Notes: generated by a model from the sequence alone, not told the origin. Counted from the first letter of the stretch, positions 1 through 8,580 are shown. The stretch is DNA of 51,182 bases from Burkholderiales bacterium (GCA_020248665.1 JADCHE010000111.1:1-51182); one strand, 5' to 3'. Made by a program: numbers and translations.

Positions 1-1232
1 AACGCTGCCAGCGCTGCAGCCGCGGCGACCCAGGCCGACACCGGCGGCGCGCCGAGGTCGCGGCGCAGCACGCGCAGCGGCGGCACGCCGGCCAGCCGTG
101 CGAGCGGCACCGCCGCGAAGCCGAGCACCAGCAGCAGGCCGGCGAGGATCGCCTGCAGCCCGGGCAGCGGCGACGACGGCGGCAGCTGCAGCGTCAGCAC
201 CGGCGCGGCAGCGCCGATCAGCGCGAGGTGCCCGAGCCAGCCGATCGCAGCGCCGAGCGCGCCCGCGCCCAGACCGAGCCACAGCATCTCCAGCAGCAGC
301 GCGGCCAGCAGCCGGCCCTGCGTGAGACCGATCGCGCGCATCACCGCGCAGCCGTCGAGGTGGCGCTGCGCGAAGCGCCGCGCGGCGACCGCGATCGCGA
401 CCGCGGCGATCAGGGCCGACAGCAGCGAGACCAGCGCGAGGAACTGCTGGGCGCGGTCGAGGGTCGCGCGCAGCTCCGGGCGGCCCGCCTCGAGCGTCTC
501 GATCCGCGCGCCGCGCGGCAGCGCGCCACGGGCCCAGGCCTCGTAGGCCGCCACCCCGGGCGCCTCGCCGGCGACCAGCAGCCGCCAGGACACGCGGCTC
601 GCCGGCTGAACGAGCTTCGTCGCGGCCAGGTCGTCGAGCGCGATCATCGCGCGCGGTGCGAAGTTGACGAAGCCGGCGCCGCGGTCGGGCTCGATCGCGA
701 TCAGCCGCTCGATGCGGAAGCTCGCATCGCCGAGCTGGAGTGTGCCGCCGACCGCGAGGCCGAGGCCGGTCGCGATCGCCGGGTCGACCCAGACCGTCCC
801 GCGTGCCGGCACGCCGGTCGCCGCGACATCGGACGCGCCCGGCGCGGGGGCGACACGGACCTCGCCGCGCAGCGGATAGCCGTCCGACACCGCCTTGACC
901 GACGCGAGCAGCGAAGCCGGCGGCGCGCTCGCGCCGGGTGCGGTCTCGGCGAGCGCCATGCTCGGGAAGACCACGGTGCGCGCGACGCGCAGCCCGTCGG
1001 CGAGCGCACGCGCGGCGAGCGGCTCGGCGATCGGCCCGTCGGAACCGATCACCAGGTCCGCGCCCAGGAGCTGGCGCGCCTGCTGGTTCAGCGCGGTCTT
1101 CATCCGGTCCACGAAGAAGCCGACGCTCGCGATCGCGGCGACCGCGACCACCAGCGCGGCCGCGAGCAGGCGCAACTCGCCCGCGCGCCAGTCGCGCCGT
1201 GCGAGCAGCCAGGAGAATCGGATCGGGTCCAT
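1..1232 (-). CDS. FtsX-family ABC transporter permease (YbbP-like), C-terminus beyond the window
   Basis: An open frame runs from an ATG at 1232 to the window edge with no stop, giving the first 410 residues. The N-terminus (MDPIRFSWLLARRDWRAGEL) is followed by one membrane span and then a large periplasmic domain. A cluster of hydrophobic spans begins near residue 270, including a segment with LVSLLSALIAAVAIAVAARR. This is the layout of the MacB/FtsX permeases, specifically the long two-repeat YbbP type that works with a YbbA-like ATPase and has been linked to envelope lipid or lipoprotein handling. YbbP proteins are about 800 residues, so roughly half is missing. The start lies 17 bases after the waaC stop, so it is probably cotranscribed with the LPS genes. 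The substrate is not deducible. Confidence 0.85.
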   Translation of the reverse strand, partial: MDPIRFSWLLARRDWRAGELRLLAAALVVAVAAIASVGFFVDRMKTALNQQARQLLGADLVIGSDGPIAEPLAARALADGLRVARTVVFPSMALAETAPGASAPPASLLASVKAVSDGYPLRGEVRVAPAPGASDVAATGVPARGTVWVDPAIATGLGLAVGGTLQLGDASFRIERLIAIEPDRGAGFVNFAPRAMIALDDLAATKLVQPASRVSWRLLVAGEAPGVAAYEAWARGALPRGARIETLEAGRPELRATLDRAQQFLALVSLLSALIAAVAIAVAARRFAQRHLDGCAVMRAIGLTQGRLLAALLLEMLWLGLGAGALGAAIGWLGHLALIGAAAPVLTLQLPPSSPLPGLQAILAGLLLVLGFAAVPLARLAGVPPLRVLRRDLGAPPVSAWVAAAAALAA

Positions 1233-1249
1233 CGTCGGGTCGGTGTCCT

Positions 1250-2287
1250 TCAGGCGCGCGGCGGGTCCGCGTCGAGCATGCGCGTCACCGCCTCCGCCAC
1301 GTCGGCCAGCGGCGGCACCTGACCGATGCCCCCGAAGCTCTCGCACGGGCCGTCGCCGCTGACCGCGCACTGGGTCGCGTCGAAGTCGCAGAAGATGCCG
1401 ACCGTCGGCCGCCCGAGCGCGCCGGCGAGATGGGTGAAGCCGGTGTCGAGGCCGACGACGACGCGCGCGGCGGCGACGAGGCCCGCCGCATCCGCGACCG
1501 GCAGGAACGGCGGCAGTACCGAAGTCGCGTCCGCCGGCTCGTCCCTTACGGCCTGCGCTCCCTGCGTCGCGTCGACGACGCCGCCGCCGCAGGCCGCGGC
1601 GAGCCGTGCGACGCGCTCGCGCTCGTCGGCGCTGCCCCACAGCCACGCCAGCCGCAGCCCGCGCTCGACGAGCAGCCGGCCGATCGTGATCCAGCGCTCC
1701 TCGGGCCACAGCTTCTCTGGCCGGCTCGCTCCGGGGATCAGCACCGCGAGGGCGCGCGACCGGTCCAGCCACGGCGGCTCGAATCGCGGCACCCGGAGCC
1801 CGAAGCGCGCGGGTCCGTCGACCGGGTAGCCGAGCGCGGAGGCGGCGATCGCGCGGTTGCGCGCGACCACGTGCAGCGACCACGGCACCTCGGCGCGACG
1901 GTCGTAGGCAAGCGAGGCGAGCGGCTCGCGTGCCGACGACCACGACGGCCCCGCGCGGTGCGCACCGCGAGCGAGCCTCGTGACGGCGGCGCTCTTCACC
2001 AGCCCCTGGCAGTCGATGATCCAGTCGTAGCGCGTCGCGCGCAGCCGCCCGCGGAACGCGCGCATCGCGTCGCGCGTCGCCGGCTCGCGCAGCGTGCGGC
2101 GCCACTTGCGCCAGGCGATCGGGATGACATCGGCGACGCCGGGATTCATCGCGGGGATGGATGCGAACGGTGCCTCGGCGACCCAGTCGATCATCGCACC
2201 CGGCTCGTGCGCGAGCAGGTCCGCGACCACCGGCTGCGCATGCACGATATCGCCCATCGACGACATCTTGACGACGAGCACCCTCAC
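1250..2287 (-). CDS. waaC: Lipopolysaccharide heptosyltransferase I
   Basis: A 345-residue glycosyltransferase family 9 protein, the usual length for WaaC. It should transfer the first L-glycero-D-manno-heptose from ADP-heptose to Kdo on lipid A, at the cytoplasmic face of the inner membrane. The N-terminus MRVLVVKMSSMGDIVHAQP is the characteristic heptosyltransferase start. A C-terminal nucleotide-sugar site is visible as LIPGASRPEKLWPEERW and VVGLDTGFTHLAGALGRPTV, both typical GT9 signatures. It sits 19 bases downstream of a DUF4254 gene and just upstream of an ABC permease, an envelope-biogenesis setting. WaaF (heptosyltransferase II) is the main alternative, but the N-terminal motif and the DUF4254 neighbour favour WaaC. 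Confidence 0.9.
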   Translation of the reverse strand: MRVLVVKMSSMGDIVHAQPVVADLLAHEPGAMIDWVAEAPFASIPAMNPGVADVIPIAWRKWRRTLREPATRDAMRAFRGRLRATRYDWIIDCQGLVKSAAVTRLARGAHRAGPSWSSAREPLASLAYDRRAEVPWSLHVVARNRAIAASALGYPVDGPARFGLRVPRFEPPWLDRSRALAVLIPGASRPEKLWPEERWITIGRLLVERGLRLAWLWGSADERERVARLAAACGGGVVDATQGAQAVRDEPADATSVLPPFLPVADAAGLVAAARVVVGLDTGFTHLAGALGRPTVGIFCDFDATQCAVSGDGPCESFGGIGQVPPLADVAEAVTRMLDADPPRA

Positions 2288-2306
2288 GGCGCGACGCGCA
2301 CAGTCG

Positions 2307-2939
2307 TCAGCGCCGGCCCCGCCGCTCCGCGACCAGCGCGGGGTTCAGCGTCGGGTCGTTGTACATCTTGAACTGACGGTAGATTCGGAAGCAGCCGGTG
2401 CCCGCGCGCAGCTCGTCGAGCAGGCGGTCGTAGCACGACGCGAGGTCGTCCCGCTGCCGGCGCAGCTGCTCGACCTTCGCGCGCGTCGACGCGCGGTGCG
2501 CCTCGTCGACGTCGGTGCGCACGGTCTGCAGCCCCATGTGGTGGATCTTGAGCGACAGGATCGACATCCGGTCGATCATCGCGCCCGCGGTCTCGCTCGA
2601 CAGGCGTGCGTCGTCCGCACGGGGCCAGTCGGCGGTCGCGCGCAGCAGCGAGTCGTCGATGCGCTCCATCGCGTCGTTGCGCGCCTGGTTGAACCGGTCG
2701 ATGTGGCGCTTGTTCGCCGCGATCTCGGCGTCGGCCGCCTGCGTGCGCCGGGCGAGGTCCTCCTCCTTCCACAGCGAGCAGTTGAAGCGGTGGTTGACGA
2801 GCACCCACGCCCACGCTTCGGCGAGCGCGCCGCCGGGCAGCGCGGCGTGCGCCGGCGCGTCGTCGGCGGGCCATTCGGGACGCGCGTGACACGCGTCGTG
2901 GAAGGCGGTGATGGCGGCGGAGCGGATCGTGTCGAGCAT
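2307..2939 (-). CDS. DUF4254 family protein linked to LPS genes
   Basis: A 210-residue soluble, largely helical protein without a signal peptide. The conserved stretch includes NHRFNCSLWKEEDLARR, then FNQARNDAMERIDD, and a C-terminal YRQFKMYNDPTLNP. These match my recollection of the DUF4254 family, whose members often lie beside heptosyltransferase genes. The gene is followed after 19 bases by waaC on the same strand, so a shared transcript is likely. No enzymatic motif is recognisable and no function is established that I know of; a role in LPS core assembly is only inferred from position. The ATG at 2939 is the natural start because the following residues are already family-like. Confidence 0.8.
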   Translation of the reverse strand: MLDTIRSAAITAFHDACHARPEWPADDAPAHAALPGGALAEAWAWVLVNHRFNCSLWKEEDLARRTQAADAEIAANKRHIDRFNQARNDAMERIDDSLLRATADWPRADDARLSSETAGAMIDRMSILSLKIHHMGLQTVRTDVDEAHRASTRAKVEQLRRQRDDLASCYDRLLDELRAGTGCFRIYRQFKMYNDPTLNPALVAERRGRR

Positions 2940-2975
2940 GGGACCGAAGGATACGCGGGTTCACCCGCCGGTCGC

Positions 2976-5438
2976 TCAGAGGCCCGGCCGCCCCAGGAAC
3001 AGGTACACGAGGCGGTTGTTGCCCTGCGCGAGGCCATAGCCGAGGTAGACCGGGCCGATCCCGGTGTGCGCGCCGATGAACGCGGTGGCCCCGGCGATCC
3101 AACCCGACTCGGTCTCGGGCAGGAAAGGCGTGACGACTCGTCCGGCCTCGAGGGCCAGGCCGGCGTACACGCCGCGGCCGATCGGGTTGGGCAGCGTCAT
3201 GATCTGGTTCTGGTAGCTCAGGCTGCCGTAGCGCACCGAGGAGCCGAGGATCTGGTTGAGCTGCAGGCCCGACAGGTTCATGAACCCGCCCAGGCTGAAC
3301 GCCTGGTTCAGCGCCAGGGTCTCGGAGCCCTCGCCGATCCGGATCGTGGCCGCGAACGTGTGGTTGCCCCAGCTCTCGACCTTCTTGCCGACCAGCTGGG
3401 CGCGGTTCGAGTAGTGGCGTCCGATCAGGTTGCTGGTGGCGTCCTCTCTGCGCACGACGAGCCCGAGCAGGTAACCGTCGCGCGGGAAGTCGGTCGCGTC
3501 GAGGTGGTCGGCGAGCAGCGAGAGCTGTACGCCGATATAGTCCTCGTCCTCTTCGGGGAGCAGTGAGCTGCCGGTCCGCACGAACGTCGAGCGGGTGCCC
3601 GCGAACGCTCCGATCCGGGCCTCCCCGTAGACGCCCTGCACGCCGAGGTCCAGCCCCGCCTGCGCGGTGCGCACGCCGTACTCGGCCACCCGGTCCCGGC
3701 CGTTGAAGATCCAGACCGGCACCTCCTCGACCAGCAGTTGCGGGTTCACGAAGCCGCGCACCGCCCCGCGATTGACCGGCTGGAACAGCTCGGCCGCGAA
3801 GCGGCGCGTGCTGCCGAACTGGAACTCGCTCTTGAACTCGCCGCCCCACTCGTTGATCGAGGGGCGGCGGTAGCCGAACAGCACGTTGAAGAGCCCGTTG
3901 GAGTTGGAGTCGGCCGCCGCGCTCAGCCCGAAGCGCAGGAAGTTCGGCCCCCACGCCTTGTCGATCGGCGTCAGCTCGAGCACCTGGCCGACGCCGTCCG
4001 GCAGCAGCGAGTAGCTGATCCGATCGTAGTCGCCGGACGAATTCCAGGTGTTGATCGCCCGCTCGAGCTTGCCGCGATCCAGGGTGCCGCGCTGCTCGAT
4101 GGGCGCCTGGGCGATCATCGACCGTGCGATCGCGGGGCTCGCCCCGACGATCCGCACGTTCGTGTACGAGTCGTTGCGGGCCACGCGCGCGGCGCGTGCC
4201 TCCCGCCACTGCGCGTACTGCGCCTCGGGCAGCACGAACCGCTCGAGCTCCGCGCGTGCGGCGAGCGTCGCGGCCTCGCCCGCCGGGATGCCCTCGACGC
4301 CGCGCGAGAAGCTCGCCGATCCGATGTCCCCCAGCTCGGGCTTGATGATCACGTCGACGCCGGGGCGGATCTCGGCGCGCGACTCGCGCATGTTGCGCTC
4401 CATCAGGATGCCGATCATCTGGCCCGCGATGCCGAACACGCTGCCGAGTTCCTCGCGCTTGAGCAGCGGGCCGCCGATGTCCACCGCGATCACGGCGTCC
4501 GCGCAGACCTCACGCACGACGTCGACCGGCATGTTGCGCGTCAGTCCCCCGTCGACCAGCAGCCGCCCGTCGGACTGGACCGGCGAGAACGCCGACGGCA
4601 CCGCCATGCTCGCGCGCACCGCGGTCACGAGGCTGCCGCTGCCCTGCACCACCATCTCGCCGCGCTCGAGGTCGGTCGCGATCGCGCGGAACGGGATCGG
4701 CAGGCGGTCGAAGGTGTCGAAGCGGCCGCTGGTGCCCAGCATGCGGTGCAGGAAGAGCTCGATCTTCTGCCCCGAGATCAGGCCCGGCGGCAGCATCACC
4801 GAGCCTTCGCGGTAGCCGAAGGTCAGGTCGAGCAGGTAGGCCTTCTCCTCGGCACGCCGGCGCGGCTGCTGGTCGCGGCGCGGCGGCGCGTCGTCGAACA
4901 TGTCGCGGTCCCAGTCGACCGAGCGCAGCGACGCCTCGATCTCCTGCGGCGTGTGGCCGGTCGCGTATGCGGCGCCGACTGCCGAGCCGGCGCTGGTGCC
5001 GGCGATGCAGTCGACCGGGATCCGCATCGCCTCGAGCGCGCGCAGTACGCCGACGTGCGCGAAGCCGCGCGCGCCGCCGCCGGACAGCGCCAGGCCGATG
5101 CGCGGGCGGCCCGCGGTGCGCGGCACGCCCGCCGACGCAGCACCGGGCGGCGCGACGTCGGGCGCGGCGCGCACCGGCTCGCGCGGCAGCGGCGTGGACG
5201 GCACCGGCGCGAGCGGGGTGGGCGATGGCGTCAGCGGCGCGGGCAGGCCTTGTGCGAGCGGTGCGGGGCCGAGGCGCAGCTGTGCATCGGCGAGGCCCGT
5301 CGCCGCGGCGAGCGAGACGGCGAACAAGGAACCGAGCAACCGCGGGCGCAGACGGGCGCAGCGCGGGGGAAGCTTCGCCGTCGAGGCTGGCTGCACGGGA
5401 GGATTCGGAGAGTTGGCACTCGACCGTGACCATAGCAC
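2976..5438 (-). CDS. Patatin-like phospholipase with outer-membrane barrel (type Vd, PlpD-like)
   Basis: Read from a GTG at 5438 the protein has 820 residues. A signal peptide lies near residues 27-52 (RLLGSLFAVSLAAATGLADA), then a proline-rich linker, then a patatin domain with the oxyanion motif GGGARGFAHVG, nucleophile Ser149 in GTSAGS and catalytic Asp296 in DGG. A POTRA-like stretch follows (YTNVRIVG), and the last 350 or so residues resemble a D15/Omp85-type barrel. This is the architecture of PlpD, the type Vd autotransporters, in which a lipase is presented or released through its own barrel. The open frame continues upstream to 5666 but encodes arginine-rich sequence unlike a leader, so the shorter start was chosen. 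It is divergent from a glycine-zipper gene. Confidence 0.88.
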   Translation of the reverse strand: MLWSRSSANSPNPPVQPASTAKLPPRCARLRPRLLGSLFAVSLAAATGLADAQLRLGPAPLAQGLPAPLTPSPTPLAPVPSTPLPREPVRAAPDVAPPGAASAGVPRTAGRPRIGLALSGGGARGFAHVGVLRALEAMRIPVDCIAGTSAGSAVGAAYATGHTPQEIEASLRSVDWDRDMFDDAPPRRDQQPRRRAEEKAYLLDLTFGYREGSVMLPPGLISGQKIELFLHRMLGTSGRFDTFDRLPIPFRAIATDLERGEMVVQGSGSLVTAVRASMAVPSAFSPVQSDGRLLVDGGLTRNMPVDVVREVCADAVIAVDIGGPLLKREELGSVFGIAGQMIGILMERNMRESRAEIRPGVDVIIKPELGDIGSASFSRGVEGIPAGEAATLAARAELERFVLPEAQYAQWREARAARVARNDSYTNVRIVGASPAIARSMIAQAPIEQRGTLDRGKLERAINTWNSSGDYDRISYSLLPDGVGQVLELTPIDKAWGPNFLRFGLSAAADSNSNGLFNVLFGYRRPSINEWGGEFKSEFQFGSTRRFAAELFQPVNRGAVRGFVNPQLLVEEVPVWIFNGRDRVAEYGVRTAQAGLDLGVQGVYGEARIGAFAGTRSTFVRTGSSLLPEEDEDYIGVQLSLLADHLDATDFPRDGYLLGLVVRREDATSNLIGRHYSNRAQLVGKKVESWGNHTFAATIRIGEGSETLALNQAFSLGGFMNLSGLQLNQILGSSVRYGSLSYQNQIMTLPNPIGRGVYAGLALEAGRVVTPFLPETESGWIAGATAFIGAHTGIGPVYLGYGLAQGNNRLVYLFLGRPGL

Positions 5439-5571
5439 GGCCGTCCGTCGCGTCCGTCGCGGCGTCCGTTCCCCCCGGGGGCGGATGCCGCGTCCAGCCA
5501 CGCGGAGCGCGCCGCAAGGACCCTCGTCGACCGTTCCGCGCTCACGTCGGAGGTCCGTCCAGGAGTCCGTC

Positions 5572-6110
5572 GTGACGCTCCGCTCTCGTACCCTGCCAGC
5601 GCTGATCGCGCGCGTCACCCTCGCCTTCGCCGGCACCGTCGCCGCGCAGCGGGTCCAGACCGCCATCGGCGGCGGCCTCGGCGCCGCGCACGGGCACCGC
5701 GATCGGCGACGCGATGGACGGCCGGACCGGCGGCATCGTCGATGGCGCGCCCAGCGGCGCCGCCGGCGGCGCGGTGTCCACCGACGGGGGCGCGCGCACC
5801 GGCGCGATGATCGATGGTGCGATCGCCTGCGCGTCGCGGGCTGCGGTCGGCGGCAGCGTCGCCGGCTCGACCGGCGCCCTTGTCGGCGCGGGCGTCGGCG
5901 GCACGGCCGGGTCGATGGTCGGCGCGTGCGTGTCGGAGCGGCCGCGCACGAAGCTCGGGCGACAGCACACGCACACCCGCGAGGTGATCTACGTCGACGG
6001 CAAGCCTGCCGAGCCCGGCGAGCGCACGGGGCACCACACGCACGGCCGGCACGACGACTGCGATCGGGGCGGCACCGGGGCGCGGACCGCCGGGGCCGCT
6101 GCGGGCCCCA
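5572..6110 (+). pseudogene. Glycine-zipper secreted protein with apparent frameshift
   Basis: A GTG at 5572, preceded by AGGAG at 5561-5565, opens a signal peptide (LPALIARVTLAFAGTVAAQ) and then a glycine-zipper start (QTAIGGGLGAA). At about 5689 this frame degenerates to arginine-rich sequence, while the +1 frame continues the glycine zipper as TGTAIGDAMDGRTGG and carries it to about residue 135, ending in a His-rich tail (HHTHGRHDD). One extra base near 5689 explains the pattern. No stop follows the tail in that frame until 6502, inside the convergent gene, so the 3' end given here is approximate. Similar small secreted glycine-zipper proteins of unknown role are common in Burkholderiales. 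The shift may be a true mutation or an assembly error. Confidence 0.5.
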
Positions 6111-6113
6111 CGG

Positions 6114-6773
6114 TCAGGGCTTCCGAGTCGCCGGATCGCCGCCCGGCGAGGCAAGCGGTGCGGGGGTCGCAGCGGGCGCGGACGGCGCAGCGGGCGCTCC
6201 GGTCGACGGCAGGCCGGGCGTCGAGCCCGACGGCGCCGAGTCTCCCGACGGCGCAGGCGATGCGGGCGTCGCCGGCGCCTGCACCGGAGGCGGCGGCGGC
6301 GGCGGCGCGGACGGCGCGGGCAGCACGCCCGGCGTGCCCGGCGCACCGGGGGTGCCCGGCATCGCCGAACCCGGCCCGCCGGTGCCGTCCTCGACGCGCA
6401 CGACGCGCGTCACGTAGAAGCGCGTCTCGCCGAAGCAGGTCGTCGGCAGTCCGACCTTCTGCTCGTAGTGCAGCGAGACGCGGTGGCCCATGTGCCGGTT
6501 GATCTGCTCGGCGACGGTGTCGTCGGTGACGGTGAACTCGAACTTCTCGGGGATCGCGCCCGGCATCGACACCAGCGCGACCTCGCCCTCCCAGGTCTTG
6601 CAGAGCCAGCCCTTCTTCGAGAACTTCTGCACCCACCCCGCCCGCTCGCCGCTCGAGTAGCTCCAGTTCAGCACGACGGCGAAGTACAGCGCGCCGACCG
6701 CCAGCACGATCAGCAGCACGTACAGCAGGAACCGGCCGAACGAGAACCGGGAAGCGGGCGCGGGAGCGGCCAT
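6114..6773 (-). CDS. Single-span membrane protein with periplasmic domain and Pro/Ala-rich tail
   Basis: The start was placed at the ATG at 6773 (MAAPAPASRFSFGRFLLYVL); the longer frame to 6848 adds 25 unlikely residues. The 219-residue product has one membrane span near residues 14-36 and a compact domain with NWSYSSGERAGWVQKFSKKG, a Cys in WLCKTWEGE and another in PTTCFGETRFYVT. A proline- and alanine-rich tail fills the last 100 or so residues. The two cysteines could form a periplasmic disulfide. I recognise the domain as resembling a conserved hypothetical family of Burkholderiales, but I know no function. It lies 84 bases downstream of the SDR gene and converges with the glycine-zipper gene. 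Confidence 0.75.
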   Translation of the reverse strand: MAAPAPASRFSFGRFLLYVLLIVLAVGALYFAVVLNWSYSSGERAGWVQKFSKKGWLCKTWEGEVALVSMPGAIPEKFEFTVTDDTVAEQINRHMGHRVSLHYEQKVGLPTTCFGETRFYVTRVVRVEDGTGGPGSAMPGTPGAPGTPGVLPAPSAPPPPPPPVQAPATPASPAPSGDSAPSGSTPGLPSTGAPAAPSAPAATPAPLASPGGDPATRKP

Positions 6774-6857
6774 GGCGTGGGCGGCGGATGCGGGTGCCGG
6801 GATGCTATCACCGCCGACCGCGAAGGCGCGGCGGCCGGGACGCGGCACCGCCGCGCG

Positions 6858-7631
6858 TCAGAACACCGCCGAGGCCCCGCCGTCGATGTTGATGCTCGAG
6901 CCGGTGACGAAGCTGGAGCGGCGTGACACCAGGAAGAGGATCACGTCCGCCGCCTCGTCGGCCTCGCCGACGCGCCCGAGCGGCACGGTCTTAGCCATCT
7001 CGGCATACAGCGCCTCCGGATCGACGCCGTCGCGCGCCGCGCGCGCCTCGTGCTGACCGGCACGCACGAGCCCGATGCAGACCGTGTTGACCAAGATGCC
7101 ATGCGCCGCGTATTCGCGCGACAGTGCCTTCGTCATCGCGAGCCCCGCGGCGCGCGACACCGTGGTCGGCATCGTGCGCGCGCCCGGCTGCTTCGCGCCG
7201 ATGTTGGTCACGTTGACGATGCGCCCGCCGCCGCGCGCCTTCATCGACGGCAGCGCGAGCCGGATCAGCCGGATCGCCGCGAAGAGCTTGAGGTCGAGGT
7301 CGGCCTGCCAGGCCTCGTCAGTCACCGACTCGAACGCGCCGGTGCGCGCGGTGCCCGCGTTGTTCACCAGGACGTCGACGCCGCCGAAGGTCCGCTGCGC
7401 CTCCTCGACGATCCGCACGCAGTCTTCGGCCCGGGCCACGTCGGCCGCGACCGCGTGCGCGGCGCCGCCCGCCGCGCGGATCTCGGCCACGACCGCGTCG
7501 AGCCGCTCGCGCCCGCGCGCGCACACCACAACCTTCGCGCCCTCGGCGGCGAGCCGCAGCGCGGTCGCCCGGCCGATGCCTTGCGTGCCGCCGGTGACGA
7601 CGGCCACCGTGTCCTTCAGTCCGAGATCCAT
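6858..7631 (-). CDS. SDR-family protein with non-canonical active site
   Basis: A 257-residue protein with a Rossmann fold of the classical short-chain dehydrogenase/reductase type. The cofactor motif TGGTQGIG is near residue 14 and NNAG follows near residue 90. The start is supported by a strong site, GGGAGG, a few bases before the ATG at 7631. The expected catalytic YxxxK is replaced: the region reads PTTVSRAAGLAMTKAL, so Thr and Arg stand where Tyr and Lys belong, and the usual Ser region reads VTNIGAKQ. The C-terminus FVTGSSINIDGG is typical of SDRs. It may bind NAD(P)H, but classical dehydrogenase chemistry is doubtful. The substrate is unknown. Confidence 0.85.
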   Translation of the reverse strand: MDLGLKDTVAVVTGGTQGIGRATALRLAAEGAKVVVCARGRERLDAVVAEIRAAGGAAHAVAADVARAEDCVRIVEEAQRTFGGVDVLVNNAGTARTGAFESVTDEAWQADLDLKLFAAIRLIRLALPSMKARGGGRIVNVTNIGAKQPGARTMPTTVSRAAGLAMTKALSREYAAHGILVNTVCIGLVRAGQHEARAARDGVDPEALYAEMAKTVPLGRVGEADEAADVILFLVSRRSSFVTGSSINIDGGASAVF

Positions 7632-7734
7632 GCGTGCCTCCCACGTCCGACGATGCGCGCGATCGTCGCGTGCGGTCGCGCCGGGAGCGGCCCCCGCACG
7701 ACGCCGCGTCGAACCGCGGCGCCGCGCGACGCGA

Positions 7735-7998
7735 TCAGGATGGGCCCGGTCGCGCCTTGCGACCCGGCGCGGCGGGCGGCACGAAACCGGCGATCCGGTA
7801 GAGCCACGCGTCGGTCGGGTCGCCGCCCTCGTAGCGGGTCACGATGCACGCGATCACCGAGTGCTTGGAAACCAGCTCGGCGCCGAGCTTGCGCACGGTG
7901 TCGAGCGGTGCGGCCATCTCGGCCGAGATCTCGAAGTCGAAGCGCTCGCGGTGCTTGCGCACGACGTCGAGCACGTCGGAGGCGCTCGGGGTGCCCAT
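7735..7998 (-). CDS. Small hypothetical protein coupled to infA
   Basis: An 87-residue protein whose ATG at 7998 overlaps the infA stop codon (TGATG), implying translational coupling. It begins [20 protein letters not shown], continues with an amphipathic stretch and a hydrophobic strand-like segment (SVIACIVTRYEGG), and ends in a basic, proline-rich tail. No signal peptide or membrane span is evident. I do not recognise the family. The tight overlap and sensible composition support a real gene; no function can be offered beyond a possible link to translation through its neighbour. Confidence 0.6.
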   Translation of the reverse strand: MGTPSASDVLDVVRKHRERFDFEISAEMAAPLDTVRKLGAELVSKHSVIACIVTRYEGGDPTDAWLYRIAGFVPPAAPGRKARPGPS

Positions 7999-8267
7999 CA
8001 CCCGCGCCTCGGGGCCGGGCGCACCGGGCCGCGCGGCGCCGCCGGACCGTCCTTGTGGCGGAAGTTGATCCGCCCCTTGCTCAGGTCGTACGGCGACATC
8101 TCGAGCGTCACGTGGTCCCCCGCGAGGATCCGGATCCGGTGCTTGCGCATCTTGCCCGACGCGTACGCGGTGACCTCGACGCCATTCTCGAGCGTGACGC
8201 GGAAGCGGGTCTGCGGCAGCACCTCGCTGACCACGCCGCCGAGTTCGATCAGTTCTTCCTTGGACAT
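7998..8267 (-). CDS. infA: Translation initiation factor IF-1
   Basis: An 89-residue S1/OB-fold protein. [20 protein letters not shown], then [20 protein letters not shown] and [23 protein letters not shown], are diagnostic of IF-1, which binds the 30S A site with IF-2 and IF-3. The family is usually about 72 residues; this copy has a Pro/Arg-rich tail of about 17 residues ([17 protein letters not shown]). Its position beside cold-shock genes rather than in a ribosomal protein operon suggests the second, variant infA found in many betaproteobacteria. It overlaps the next gene by its stop codon. Confidence 0.93.
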   Translation of the reverse strand: MSKEELIELGGVVSEVLPQTRFRVTLENGVEVTAYASGKMRKHRIRILAGDHVTLEMSPYDLSKGRINFRHKDGPAAPRGPVRPAPRRG

Positions 8268-8373
8268 GCATGTCCCTCCCCGGAGCGCGCCGTCGCGCCC
8301 CCTCGCTGAAACTCGATCGGATGGAGAGCACCCGAGGCCGGATCGACACGGCCCGGGGCACGTCGGAGCGGTG

Positions 8374-8580
8374 TCAGGCGCTCTTCAGGTCGGTCGCCGA
8401 GACGCGCCCGTCCCGACCCGACTGGACTTCGAACTGCACGCGCTGCTTCTCGACAAGTTCGGACATGCCCGCGGCCTGGACGGCGGTGATGTGGACGAAG
8501 ACGTCCTTGGAACCGTCCTCGGGCTGGATGAACCCGAAACCCTTGCCGACGTTGAAGAACTTGACGATGCCGAAGGCCAT
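8374..8580 (-). CDS. Cold-shock domain protein (variant)
   Basis: A 68-residue CspA-family protein starting at the ATG at 8580 ([10 protein letters not shown]). The frame reaches 8595 but the five extra residues are outside the family. RNP1 reads KGFGFI and RNP2 reads VFVHI, the aromatic nucleic-acid-binding strips of the cold-shock fold. It binds single-stranded RNA or DNA and probably acts as an RNA chaperone. It lies about 100 bases upstream of infA on the same strand. It differs clearly from the second Csp at 9149-9361, so the two are not a recent duplication. Confidence 0.92.
   Translation of the reverse strand: MAFGIVKFFNVGKGFGFIQPEDGSKDVFVHITAVQAAGMSELVEKQRVQFEVQSGRDGRVSATDLKSA

Noticed and set aside
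228-1322. Plus-strand open frames over the first 1.3 kb
   Set aside because: The minus strand encodes a clear FtsX-type permease; the plus frames are arginine-rich shadows.
5439-5666. Upstream extension of the patatin gene
   Set aside because: It would place 76 Arg-rich residues before the signal peptide and overlap the divergent gene start.
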